Shown: positions 1 through 7,413 of the stretch, piece by piece | Numbering within the stretch: position 1 is the first letter of the stretch | Layout of the letters: the number at the start of each line of letters is the position of its first letter | Notes under the pieces: generated by a model | Database searches by the model: none | What the model was told of the DNA's origin: nothing | Seen by the model: only the letters and a program-made list of their open reading frames with translations | NCBI RefSeq assembly: GCF_900156825.1 | Contig: NZ_FTOV01000013.1 | Span: 1-64,000, forward strand | Source of the DNA: Chryseobacterium gambrini | GTDB lineage: Bacteria; Bacteroidota; Bacteroidia; Flavobacteriales; Weeksellaceae | Reading direction: 5' to 3' | Length of the DNA stretch: 64,000 nucleotides | Made by a program: the position numbers and the translations under genes

Positions 1-88
1 CGGTGTGGTAAAAAACAAAATGGCTTATCAACCAGATTATCAAAAAAACTTTAAAATTTTAACCTGATTAATTTGCGTATTAACATAG

Positions 89-116
89 AACATCGCGGCT
101 AAGGTTTCAGACATTT
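89..116 (+). repeat. Tail of a dispersed hairpin element
   Basis: The string CATCGCGGCTAAGGTTTCAG closely matches the distal end of the GC-rich hairpin element at 32846-32970 (AATCGCGGCTAGGATTTCAG). No hairpin core is visible in the bases before it, so this is only a remnant. Nothing else recognisable lies in the first 200 bases. Confidence 0.35.
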
Positions 117-213
117 GTACAAAACAGGTCAGAATACAATTTACTGCATAATATAATTTTACCTTCCTTTTAAAATTCAATGTTCAGGGTTCTGTTTTTC
201 CGATCACAATCCC

Positions 214-221
214 TATTTTTG
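214..221 (+). promoter_or_regulatory. Bacteroidota -7 box of the GH13 gene
   Basis: TATTTTTG fits the TAnnTTTG consensus and ends 14 bases before the ATG at 236. This implies a 5' leader of less than 10 bases. No clear -33 TTG is visible. Confidence 0.4.
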
Positions 222-235
222 TTAAAAGAGAATTA

Positions 236-1585
236 ATGAAAAAGTTAATTTTAATCGCTGTAACAGGTCTGGGAATTCTTTCCTGCACCTCTCAAAAAGC
301 TGTAAAAAACATGACGGATTTACCTAAAGACTGGAAACACACCACAAACATTTACGAAGTAAACGTAAGACAATATACAAAAGAAGGAACCTTCAGAGCA
401 TTCGAAAAAGAAATGCCGAGACTCAAATCAATGGGTGTGAAAACACTCTGGTTCATGCCGATCACTCCGATTGCACAGCAAAATAAAAAAGGAAGTCTGG
501 GAAGTCCTTATGCCGCTTCAGATTATACCTCCATCAATCCCGAATTCGGCACTCTGAATGATTTCAAACACATGGTGAATGAAGCACACAGATTAGGCTT
601 TAAAGTGATTATCGACTGGGTTGCAAACCATACCGGTTGGGATCATATCTGGACAAAAACCCATCCCGATTTCTATTTAAAAGATCCGGACGGAAAATTT
701 CATATCGCTTCCGGAATGGATGATATCATCGAATTAGACTATAAAAATCAAGAAATGCGTCTTGCAATGATTGATGCCATGAAATACTGGGTAAAAGAAA
801 CCAATATCGACGGATTCCGTTGCGATCTTGCTTCCTGGGTTGAGGTAGATTTCTGGCAGCAGGCGCGTCCTGAAGTAGAAAAAGTAAAACCACTTTTCTG
901 GCTGGGCGAATTCGATGAACTCGAAAGTCCGGAATACGGGAAAGTTTTTGATGCAAGCTACTCTTGGAAATGGATGCACAAATCCGCAGATTACTACAAA
1001 AAAAATGAGCCGCTTTCAGAACTTACGGATCTTCTGAGAAAATATTCGGCGATTGGAGACAGTTCAATGAGGGCTTGGTTCACAACCAATCACGATGAAA
1101 ACTCATGGAACGGAACAGAATATGAAAAATATGGAGTGATCACAAAACCGATGGCTGTATTTTCTGCAACCTGGAATGGCGTTCCGTTATTATATTCCGG
1201 TCAGGAATTACCCAATATGAAGCGTCTGGAGTTTTTTGAAAAAGATGTCATCAAATGGAGCAACGTTTATCAGAACGCAGATTTTTATAAGATACTCCTC
1301 AACTTAAAATCTTCAAATCCGGCACTAAGAGGAGGTGATTCCAATGTTACCACGTATCTTCTCAACACAACCGCTAACGATAAAATTTTAGCATATATAA
1401 GGAAAAACGGAAACGATGAAGTTTTAGTTGTTCTCAATATGTCCAAAGATCCTGTAAATTTCTCTATCGAAGACGAACATCTTTCAGGAAGCTTTAAGAA
1501 TGTTTTTGAAAAGACAAAAAGAGACTTCAGTAACGGAAAAGATTTTAATTTTAAACCCGGAGATTACGCGGTTTTTGAAAAATAG
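236..1585 (+). CDS. GH13 alpha-amylase family lipoprotein
   Basis: A 449-residue glycoside hydrolase of the alpha-amylase family (GH13), expected to cleave or rearrange alpha-glucans at the cell envelope. The N-terminus is a lipoprotein signal with lipobox ILSC and Cys17. The (beta/alpha)8 barrel motifs are complete: GFRCDLA with nucleophile Asp197, WLGEFDE with acid/base Glu225, and TTNHDEN with Asp287. The C-terminal 80 residues form the usual beta-sandwich. It is a single gene with its own -7 box upstream and a strong bidirectional terminator downstream, and it converges on the next gene. No susC/susD pair is adjacent, so it is not in a classical polysaccharide utilisation locus here. Exact substrate specificity cannot be read from the sequence. 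Confidence 0.9.
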   Translation: MKKLILIAVTGLGILSCTSQKAVKNMTDLPKDWKHTTNIYEVNVRQYTKEGTFRAFEKEMPRLKSMGVKTLWFMPITPIAQQNKKGSLGSPYAASDYTSINPEFGTLNDFKHMVNEAHRLGFKVIIDWVANHTGWDHIWTKTHPDFYLKDPDGKFHIASGMDDIIELDYKNQEMRLAMIDAMKYWVKETNIDGFRCDLASWVEVDFWQQARPEVEKVKPLFWLGEFDELESPEYGKVFDASYSWKWMHKSADYYKKNEPLSELTDLLRKYSAIGDSSMRAWFTTNHDENSWNGTEYEKYGVITKPMAVFSATWNGVPLLYSGQELPNMKRLEFFEKDVIKWSNVYQNADFYKILLNLKSSNPALRGGDSNVTTYLLNTTANDKILAYIRKNGNDEVLVVLNMSKDPVNFSIEDEHLSGSFKNVFEKTKRDFSNGKDFNFKPGDYAVFEK

Positions 1586-1686
1586 GTTTAAATTTTAATA
1601 AAATACCTGTTTAAGCAAATTAAAAAAAATAATTTGCATATTAACACACTCCCTTTTATGGTTAGATAAAAGTTTAAACAAACTTA

Positions 1687-1721
1687 AAAACAACAGGCTG
1701 TCATAGACAGCCTGTTGTTTT
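1687..1721. terminator. Bidirectional terminator
   Basis: A perfect 12-bp stem, CAACAGGCTGTC (1691-1702) with GACAGCCTGTTG (1706-1717), has a 3-base loop. It is flanked by A-runs on the left and T-runs on the right, so it serves both convergent genes. Confidence 0.85.
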
Positions 1722-1742
1722 ATTTTTTTGCATATTATAATT

Positions 1743-3209
1743 TTACTGGGCAAAACCTTTAATGCTAATGGTTTGGTTAGTATATCCCATATAAGCTGTT
1801 CCGGTAGTTGCAGTAGCTCCCCATAAAACAAGTCTTATGGAAACCGGAGTGTCAACAGTAATATTTTGTAAAGCTGTTATTCCGGATAAATCTATAGCAG
1901 ATTGATTGGCAGTTGTTTGTGATGCACCACTGATTCCTGAGATTACCGCACCTGAAATATCTGTCCACGTTCCTGAAGTACCGATTTTATACTGGTATTG
2001 ACCGTTCTTAGGACCGCTTGCCGACTTTCTGAAACTGTATGCTTCTATAGAAGTAATCGATAAGCTTTTCCCCGTTTGTGGTACAAATTCAAATGTCCAT
2101 GTATCATTTGCTGCCTCCGCTAATGCCTGAGAAGTTGAATTGAGACCATCTGAACCCCAAGCTCCGGCAGATCCGGATCCGGATTGGGTAGCTCCGCTAT
2201 CTCTTACAATTTTAGCACTCTGAATTCCTGTAGCTAAAGTTCCGTTCCAAGGTGAAGGACCGAAATTACCTGTTCCTCCCGCAATACTCGAGGTATCCCA
2301 ACTTCCTAAAGCAACCGGAGTCAGAACCACAGAGCCCACATAACCTGAACCTGTTTCGTTTCCTGTTGTTGTTCCTGCCGTAGCAACCGGAGTTACATAG
2401 AACTTAATGTATTTTGTAGCATCTGCATTTCCTAAGACATATGTTTTTGCAGTAGCACCAGATATCGTCGTTTCATTTGTTCCGGATGCATCATCAGATC
2501 TTGTCCATCTGAAAATTGATGTCCCTTCGGTATTACCTTCAATATCAGTATATGTATAGTTTCCTGTGAGAGTTTGCCCGGTATTGGTTGCTCCGGAAAT
2601 TGATACATTACTAACTGTAGGAGCTTGATTGGCAATTACAGAACCTGCCCATGCAGAACACTTTTGTAAACCCGGTGAAGCTCCAATGGTAGAGCCCGGT
2701 GTTACACAAAATTGGATGAATTTCCCAAGATCAGCTGCAACCAAAGTATAGTTTTGTGCACTTGCAGCAGGAATGATTATAACATTTGTCCCTGAATTAT
2801 CATCAGCTCTTTTCCAGATAAATGTACTCGCATTGTCAGGGTTGCTTTGAGCATCTGAAAACGTATAGTTTCCTGTAAGAGAAGCTCCGACAGAAAGGTT
2901 GCCCCCGATTACAAGATTCGTTGCTGTGGGAACCGTATTAATCTCCTCATATCCGAGGTTGATCCATTTTGTTCCATCCCAGCCTACAAAAGACTTTAAT
3001 TCCTTATCAAAAACAATTAGTCCCTCATTGGCAGACGAAGAAAGATTATTAATGGATGCGGTTGTAAGTCTTGGAAGAAGCAATCCTTTGGAGTCGGAAG
3101 ATATTTCAAGAGCCGAAGACGGATGCGGATTGGGAGTGTTAATTCCAACTTGAGAAAAAAACAGGCAGTAATTCGAAATCAATGCAATAGCGAATAATTT
3201 TTTTGTCAT
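1743..3209 (-). CDS. Secreted repeat-containing surface protein
   Basis: A 488-residue exported protein of unknown function. It begins with a signal peptide (about residues 1-19, cleaved before QVGINTPNPHP), followed by the SSALEI/KGLLLPRLT opening that is very common in Chryseobacterium surface proteins. Two Ig-like repeats of about 95 residues follow (roughly 95-195 and 196-295), each starting with a PT-x-[NV] strand and carrying NYT[FY][ST]D and a [KR]W[KT]R[AS]DD-[NA]SGTN motif. The last 190 residues look like a beta-sandwich (SWDTSSIAGGTG to the end). The C-terminus ends in KGFAQ and shows no obvious type IX sorting domain. A TATATTTG box lies just upstream on the minus strand. Likely a surface or matrix protein. 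The partner is unknown. Confidence 0.7.
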   Translation of the reverse strand: MTKKLFAIALISNYCLFFSQVGINTPNPHPSSALEISSDSKGLLLPRLTTASINNLSSSANEGLIVFDKELKSFVGWDGTKWINLGYEEINTVPTATNLVIGGNLSVGASLTGNYTFSDAQSNPDNASTFIWKRADDNSGTNVIIIPAASAQNYTLVAADLGKFIQFCVTPGSTIGASPGLQKCSAWAGSVIANQAPTVSNVSISGATNTGQTLTGNYTYTDIEGNTEGTSIFRWTRSDDASGTNETTISGATAKTYVLGNADATKYIKFYVTPVATAGTTTGNETGSGYVGSVVLTPVALGSWDTSSIAGGTGNFGPSPWNGTLATGIQSAKIVRDSGATQSGSGSAGAWGSDGLNSTSQALAEAANDTWTFEFVPQTGKSLSITSIEAYSFRKSASGPKNGQYQYKIGTSGTWTDISGAVISGISGASQTTANQSAIDLSGITALQNITVDTPVSIRLVLWGATATTGTAYMGYTNQTISIKGFAQ

Positions 3210-3233
3210 GGTATTTTAATAAAATTTTGTGCG

Positions 3234-3241
3234 CAAATATA
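3234..3241 (-). promoter_or_regulatory. Bacteroidota -7 box
   Basis: TATATTTG on the minus strand, 24 bases before the ATG of the secreted repeat protein. Confidence 0.5.
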
Positions 3242-3835
3242 TGGGTTATTGTTTATTTAATAATAAATATGAATATAATTTAAAGAATATTTAATAATTA
3301 ACCGCTTTTTAATATTTTATTTTGGCTTTAAAGGTAGATTTTTAATGTTTAAAATAATATTATGTTAAATATTAAAAATTGATTCGAAAAAATAATCTGA
3401 AATTGATTTCGACTTAAAAGGAAAATATCAATGCAAATAATTCAACTGATTTTATTTATAAAGGTGTTTATACTTTTCAGTATAATTCTAACTGTAAGTT
3501 TCAAACGCAAAGTCTATGTTTTCAGAGTTAATATTTTAAGCAAAGCAAAGGGAAGCAGATTACATTTGCTATTAATTGACCACTTCATCATTCGTCTCTG
3601 CCAAAAATATCTTTGCTTTATTTCTCAATAAAATAATAGGGTTGCTTTGCGGTTAATGGTAGTCCGCAATTTGTCATAATTAATCATTATAATGAGTAAC
3701 AGATAAACAAATTTAAATGAGTTTAAACATTCTATTTTAAAATTTTTCTATCATGTTATGTTAAAAAATAATCATGATCAGATTAATTTTATTTAATACA
3801 TTTGAAGAAGAATATTTTAAAATGAAGCTTTGTAG
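3242..3835. other. Long AT-rich intergenic region
   Basis: About 590 bases between divergent genes. The stretch is strongly AT-rich. A 66-codon open frame at 3431-3631 lacks protein-like composition and is treated as noise. No hairpin, RNA gene or known repeat was recognised. It must hold the promoter of the Gre-like gene, but no TAnnTTTG box stands out close to its start. Confidence 0.4.
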
Positions 3836-4276
3836 ATGGAAAAATCAAAAATATTGGAAGCCGTAAAAAGCAGAATTGCTGAAAAAATTCAGAAACTTGA
3901 AAAACTGATCGAGGAAACGCGCGCTTCAAATAATGATACCAAAAGCTCAATGGGCGATAAATATGAGACCGGGCGAGAAATGCTTCAGCAGGAAATCAAT
4001 AATCTGCAAAGGCAACTGAACGAATCGTTAAACCAGCAATCTATTGTGCAGAAAATATCATCCGATCCATCATCAAAAGTGCAAAACGGAGCCTTAGTAA
4101 AAACGGATAAAGGACTTTTCTATATTTCTGCATCGGCGGGAGAAATTGTGATAGATCACCAGAAAATCATGACGATTTCCACAGAATCGCCTTTGGCAAA
4201 AGCAATGCATGGATTAAGTGAAAACCAGAATTTTTCTGTCAATAATATCACTCAGAAGATTGTAGAAGTAAAGTGA
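3836..4276 (+). CDS. GreA/GreB-like coiled-coil protein
   Basis: A 146-residue cytoplasmic protein. The first 75 residues form a charged coiled coil containing the SSMGDKYETGREMLQQE segment, and the rest looks like the small beta-rich GreA/GreB C-terminal domain. This architecture is widespread in Bacteroidota and is often mislabelled 3-oxoacyl-ACP synthase, yet nothing in the sequence resembles a thiolase fold. A role as a transcript-cleavage-like or RNA polymerase secondary-channel factor is inferred from family resemblance. The N-terminal acidic tip that defines true Gre factors cannot be confirmed by eye. The gene stands alone, 114 bases upstream of thyA. Confidence 0.65.
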   Translation: MEKSKILEAVKSRIAEKIQKLEKLIEETRASNNDTKSSMGDKYETGREMLQQEINNLQRQLNESLNQQSIVQKISSDPSSKVQNGALVKTDKGLFYISASAGEIVIDHQKIMTISTESPLAKAMHGLSENQNFSVNNITQKIVEVK

Positions 4277-4360
4277 AATTTCTTTGAATCATAAAATCTG
4301 TTCACATTCATTACTACTTTTTTCCTAACTTATGATAGCAGAAAATCATTAAGATTTTTC

Positions 4361-4368
4361 TAAATTTG
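4361..4368 (+). promoter_or_regulatory. -7 box of thyA
   Basis: TAAATTTG, 22 bases before the thyA ATG, fits TAnnTTTG. Confidence 0.45.
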
Positions 4369-4390
4369 ACACTCAAAATAATCCTTCAAC

Positions 4391-5185
4391 ATGCAGAATT
4401 ACCTAGACCTTTTACAGCATATTTTAGACAACGGAACCGACAAGACCGACAGAACCGGAACCGGAACGAGAAGTATTTTCGGCTATCAGCTGAGATATGA
4501 TTTATCGAAAGGTTTTCCTTTGGTAACCACCAAAAAAGTGCATTTGAAATCCATTATTTACGAATTGCTATGGTTTCTGAAAGGAGACACGAATATCAAA
4601 TATCTGAAGGACAATGGTGTTTCAATCTGGGACGAATGGGCAGATGAAAATGGCAATCTTGGACCGGTTTACGGAGCGCAGTGGAGAAGCTGGAACGGAG
4701 CAGATGGAAAAATCGTGGATCAGATTACGGACGTTATCGATCAGATTAAAAAAAATCCGGATTCCAGAAGACTTATCGTTTCCGCATGGAATGTTGCTGA
4801 AATCCCGAACATGGCTTTAGCACCGTGTCACGCATTATTTCAGTTTTACGTGGCGGATGGAAAACTCTCGCTTCAACTGTATCAGAGAAGTGCCGATGTT
4901 TTTCTGGGAGTTCCCTTTAACATTGCAAGCTATGCGTTATTGCTCATGATGGTTGCGCAGGTTTGCGATCTGGAAGTTGGAGATTATGTTCACAGTTTTG
5001 GAGATGTTCATATTTATAACAACCATTTTGAGCAGGTTAAAAAACAGCTTTCCAGAGAACCAAGACCACTTCCTACCATGAAGCTGAATCCTGAAATTAA
5101 AGATATTTTCAGTTTCGATTTTGAAGATCTTACACTGGAAAATTATGATCCGCATCCGGGAATTAAAGCGCCTGTTGCGATTTAA
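4391..5185 (+). CDS. thyA: Thymidylate synthase
   Basis: A 264-residue thymidylate synthase, the same length as the E. coli enzyme. It converts dUMP and methylene-tetrahydrofolate to dTMP and dihydrofolate in the cytoplasm. Visible family signatures are the N-terminal DRTGTGTRSIFG phosphate loop, the DEWADENGNLGPVYGAQWR segment, the catalytic Cys146 in ALAPCHALFQFYV, the QRSADVFLGVPFNIASYA segment and the DVHIYNNH motif. The C-terminus ends KAPVAI, as expected for the folate-closing tail. A short gap with a -7 box separates it from the downstream toxin-antitoxin pair. No dihydrofolate reductase gene follows directly. Confidence 0.98.
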   Translation: MQNYLDLLQHILDNGTDKTDRTGTGTRSIFGYQLRYDLSKGFPLVTTKKVHLKSIIYELLWFLKGDTNIKYLKDNGVSIWDEWADENGNLGPVYGAQWRSWNGADGKIVDQITDVIDQIKKNPDSRRLIVSAWNVAEIPNMALAPCHALFQFYVADGKLSLQLYQRSADVFLGVPFNIASYALLLMMVAQVCDLEVGDYVHSFGDVHIYNNHFEQVKKQLSREPRPLPTMKLNPEIKDIFSFDFEDLTLENYDPHPGIKAPVAI

Positions 5186-5204
5186 AATGTTGCCATAATA
5201 TCAT

Positions 5205-5212
5205 TAACTTTG
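5205..5212 (+). promoter_or_regulatory. -7 box of the toxin-antitoxin operon
   Basis: TAACTTTG, 17 bases before the antitoxin ATG at 5230. Confidence 0.45.
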
Positions 5213-5229
5213 ATCTAAATTCAAAATGT

Positions 5230-5472
5230 ATGGAAATTAAAATCAGTTTAGACGAATATGCAGATGTGGCTTTCATTAAAAAACTTTTGTCGCAGATAAA
5301 AGGTATTACCCATATTGAAGTTTCAGAAGATCATAAAACCTATTCCTGGGAGGAAATTGAAAGTTCCGAATATTTTGCAAAAGTAATGGAGCAAAGTGAG
5401 AATGACTATAAAAACGGGAAAACTCAGGAATTAACAGACGATTTATTAAATGAAATTTTTCATAAAAAATGA
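5230..5472 (+). CDS. Type II antitoxin-like protein
   Basis: An 80-residue acidic protein, the first gene of a two-gene operon whose second gene is a RelE/ParE-like toxin. The stop overlaps the toxin ATG by four bases (ATGA), the usual coupling in type II modules. The N-terminal half (MEIKISLDEYADVAFIKKLL, then KGITHIEV) predicts a beta-alpha-beta unit. The C-terminal half is charged and would wrap the toxin. It is related to the orphan protein at 7180-7398: both have a QxKGIxxIE core and an [DE]xxK-G-xxxxLxxDx[LF] tail. Expected to neutralise the toxin and repress its own promoter, by analogy with the family. Confidence 0.75.
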   Translation: MEIKISLDEYADVAFIKKLLSQIKGITHIEVSEDHKTYSWEEIESSEYFAKVMEQSENDYKNGKTQELTDDLLNEIFHKK

Positions 5473-5774
5473 AAATAACAATTTCAGAAACAGCGAGAAT
5501 ATCGTTGAGTGAAATTATAGATTTTCTAAATTCTAAATGGACTGCAAAAGAAATTGCCGTTTTAGAAAACGATATTAAAAAATTCAGGCAGACAATAAAA
5601 GACAATATTGTAAAGCATCCATCTTTAGAAAATTTTCCTGATATAAAGTATACCCTTATCGGCAAGAATCAGATTAAGATGATGTATGAAATTAAAACCA
5701 ACGAAATAGTGGTTAAATTATTCTGGCATTGCAGACAAAATCCAGTAAGGCTAAAATATTTTCTCAGTAAATAA
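5469..5774 (+). CDS. RelE/ParE-family toxin
   Basis: A 101-residue basic protein with the RelE/ParE-superfamily pattern: MKITISETARISLSEIIDFL opening, a two-helix hairpin (about residues 15-45), then a beta-sheet core LIGKNQIKMMYEI and a C-terminal FWHCRQNP strand where RelE and ParE proteins carry substrate-contacting residues. The R-QNP ending resembles ParE/RelE plasmid-type toxins. It overlaps its antitoxin by four bases. Whether it cleaves ribosome-bound mRNA (RelE) or poisons gyrase (ParE) cannot be decided from the sequence. A terminator follows directly. Confidence 0.8.
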   Translation: MKITISETARISLSEIIDFLNSKWTAKEIAVLENDIKKFRQTIKDNIVKHPSLENFPDIKYTLIGKNQIKMMYEIKTNEIVVKLFWHCRQNPVRLKYFLSK

Positions 5775-5780
5775 AGAATA

Positions 5781-5808
5781 AAGTGAAGCCGAAAACTTCA
5801 CTTTTTTT
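5781..5808 (+). terminator. Terminator of the toxin-antitoxin operon
   Basis: An 8-bp stem, AAGTGAAG (5781-5788) with CTTCACTT (5796-5803), followed by a T run. Confidence 0.75.
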
Positions 5809-5855
5809 GTAACATCTCCTGAAATTTTTCAACTCATTCAGCAAATCTCAAAAGT

Positions 5856-7175
5856 ATGTTGAAAAAGTTACTTTTCCTGTCTGTCATCAGTCTTTCAACG
5901 ACTGCATTTTCTCAGGCTAATGTGAAGCAAAAATTAGCCGCTTACATAGATTCTTTGTATGCACATCACAAAATTATGGGAAGCTTTGCCTTTGCAGAAA
6001 ACGACCGTCCTACCTTTGTGAAAGTTGTAGGATTTGCAGATGTTGAGAAAAATCAGAAAGCGAATGTAAATACCCAATACCGGATCGGATCAATCAGTAA
6101 AACATTTACTGCCGTTTTAATCATGAAAGCTTTTGAGGAAAAAAAGATTTCCTTAGATCAGAAACTTTCAGAATTTTATCCTGAAATTCCAAATGCTGAA
6201 AAAATTTCCATCGAAAATTTACTGCAGCACAGAACAGGAATTCATAATCTGACCAGTGAAGCCGAGTTTTGGCAGTATAACACCAAACCTCAGACTGAGA
6301 ACAGCTTAATCAGCATTATAAAAAAATACAAAAGCGATTTTGAACCCGCTTCAAAACACGAATACAGCAATTCTAATTACATTCTGCTCGGTTTTATTCT
6401 CGAAAAAATTTACAAAAAACCGTATGCTTTTTTGCTGAAAGATAAAATTACAAAACCTTTAAAATTAACGCTTACAGAAGTTGGAGGAAAAATAGATCCA
6501 TCGAAAGATCAGGCAAAAGCGTACCAATACATCAACGGAAAATATGTAGCTTCATCTGAAACGGATATGAGTATTCCGATTGGAGCAGGAAATATCATCT
6601 CTACTCCAAGAGATCTCCTCACTTTTATTCTTGGTCTCGAAAATGGAAAATTGGTGAAAAAATCCAGTCTTGAAAAAATGAAAACTTTTGTGGATGATTA
6701 CGGATATGGTTTGGTGAAAGTTCCTTTCGACAACTATTCCGGGTTTGGTCATACAGGAGGAATAGATAACTTCAGTTCTGCATTGTTTTATTTTCCGGAT
6801 CTGAAAATTGCCACCGCTTTCAGCACCAATCAGTCGGAAATGGATACCAATGAAATTTCCATCAAAATGATTGAAACAGCCATGGGAAAAGATTTCGAAA
6901 TACCCAATTTTAAAACCTATGAAATTTCCGAGAATGATCTTCAGAAGTTTACAGGAACTTATTCCAGCAAAGGTATCCCGTTAAAGATTACCATTTTTAT
7001 TGAAGATAAAAAACTCATGGCTCAGGCAACAGGACAAAGTGCATTCCCTTTAGAAGCAATTTCCGAGACAAGCTTTAAATTTGATATGGCAGGAATTGTG
7101 ATCGATTTCTATCCGGCAAAAAAACAGTTTGTCATTATTCAGGGAGGGACAAAAAATACGTTTACAAAAGAATAA
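5856..7175 (+). CDS. Serine hydrolase, class C beta-lactamase family
   Basis: A 439-residue exported serine hydrolase of the beta-lactamase/D-alanyl-D-alanine carboxypeptidase fold (Pfam Beta-lactamase). The signal peptide runs to about residue 19 (TTAFSQA). Catalytic motifs are SISK (Ser79, Lys82), YSN (Tyr170-Asn172) and HTG (His299-Gly301, replacing the KTG of true lactamases). After the catalytic domain, from about residue 355, lies a small C-terminal beta domain. It could be a peptidase or esterase on envelope substrates. True beta-lactamase activity is not implied. It sits between a complete toxin-antitoxin pair and an orphan antitoxin paralogue whose start lies 4 bases after its stop. 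Confidence 0.88.
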   Translation: MLKKLLFLSVISLSTTAFSQANVKQKLAAYIDSLYAHHKIMGSFAFAENDRPTFVKVVGFADVEKNQKANVNTQYRIGSISKTFTAVLIMKAFEEKKISLDQKLSEFYPEIPNAEKISIENLLQHRTGIHNLTSEAEFWQYNTKPQTENSLISIIKKYKSDFEPASKHEYSNSNYILLGFILEKIYKKPYAFLLKDKITKPLKLTLTEVGGKIDPSKDQAKAYQYINGKYVASSETDMSIPIGAGNIISTPRDLLTFILGLENGKLVKKSSLEKMKTFVDDYGYGLVKVPFDNYSGFGHTGGIDNFSSALFYFPDLKIATAFSTNQSEMDTNEISIKMIETAMGKDFEIPNFKTYEISENDLQKFTGTYSSKGIPLKITIFIEDKKLMAQATGQSAFPLEAISETSFKFDMAGIVIDFYPAKKQFVIIQGGTKNTFTKE

Positions 7176-7179
7176 AACA

Positions 7180-7398
7180 ATGAAATATTTAAAAATAAAT
7201 ACCGAAGAAACTGCCGATCTTGAAGCACTGAAAAATGCAATTCTTCAGATGAAAGGCATAGAATCCATAGAAATTATCGACGAAGAAAATCCGGAAAGTG
7301 AGCTGAAAAAAGCTTTTGCCAAAACCAAAGAACAGTTCAAAAAAGGAGATTACGAAACATTGGTAAACGATATTTTTGATATTTTAACTAAAAAATAA
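7180..7398 (+). CDS. Orphan antitoxin-like protein
   Basis: A 72-residue acidic protein. The ATG at 7180 is preferred to an in-frame TTG at 7129 that lies inside the preceding gene. It is paralogous to the antitoxin at 5230 (MKYLKINTEETADLEALKN, then QMKGIESIEI, and a C-terminal K-G-DYETLVNDIFDIL), but no toxin gene follows. Instead the M1 aminopeptidase starts 15 bases later. It is apparently co-transcribed with the serine hydrolase upstream. It may be a leftover of a duplicated module, an anti-toxin sponge, or a protein that has taken another partner. The last two options are speculation. Confidence 0.7.
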   Translation: MKYLKINTEETADLEALKNAILQMKGIESIEIIDEENPESELKKAFAKTKEQFKKGDYETLVNDIFDILTKK

Positions 7399-7413
7399 TT
7401 TAAGAAATAAATA

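Noticed and set aside
3431..3631. A 66-codon open frame in the long gap before the Gre-like gene
   Set aside because: Composition is that of AT-rich noise (runs of Leu, Ile, Phe), with no promoter and no domain pattern.
3836..4276. Reading this gene as a 3-oxoacyl-ACP synthase, a label often given to homologues
   Set aside because: Only 146 residues with a coiled coil and a small beta domain. No thiolase motifs or catalytic Cys-His pair.
5306..5665. A 119-codon minus-strand frame across the toxin-antitoxin genes
   Set aside because: It is the complement of two overlapping genes with typical coupling. No promoter and no protein-like pattern.
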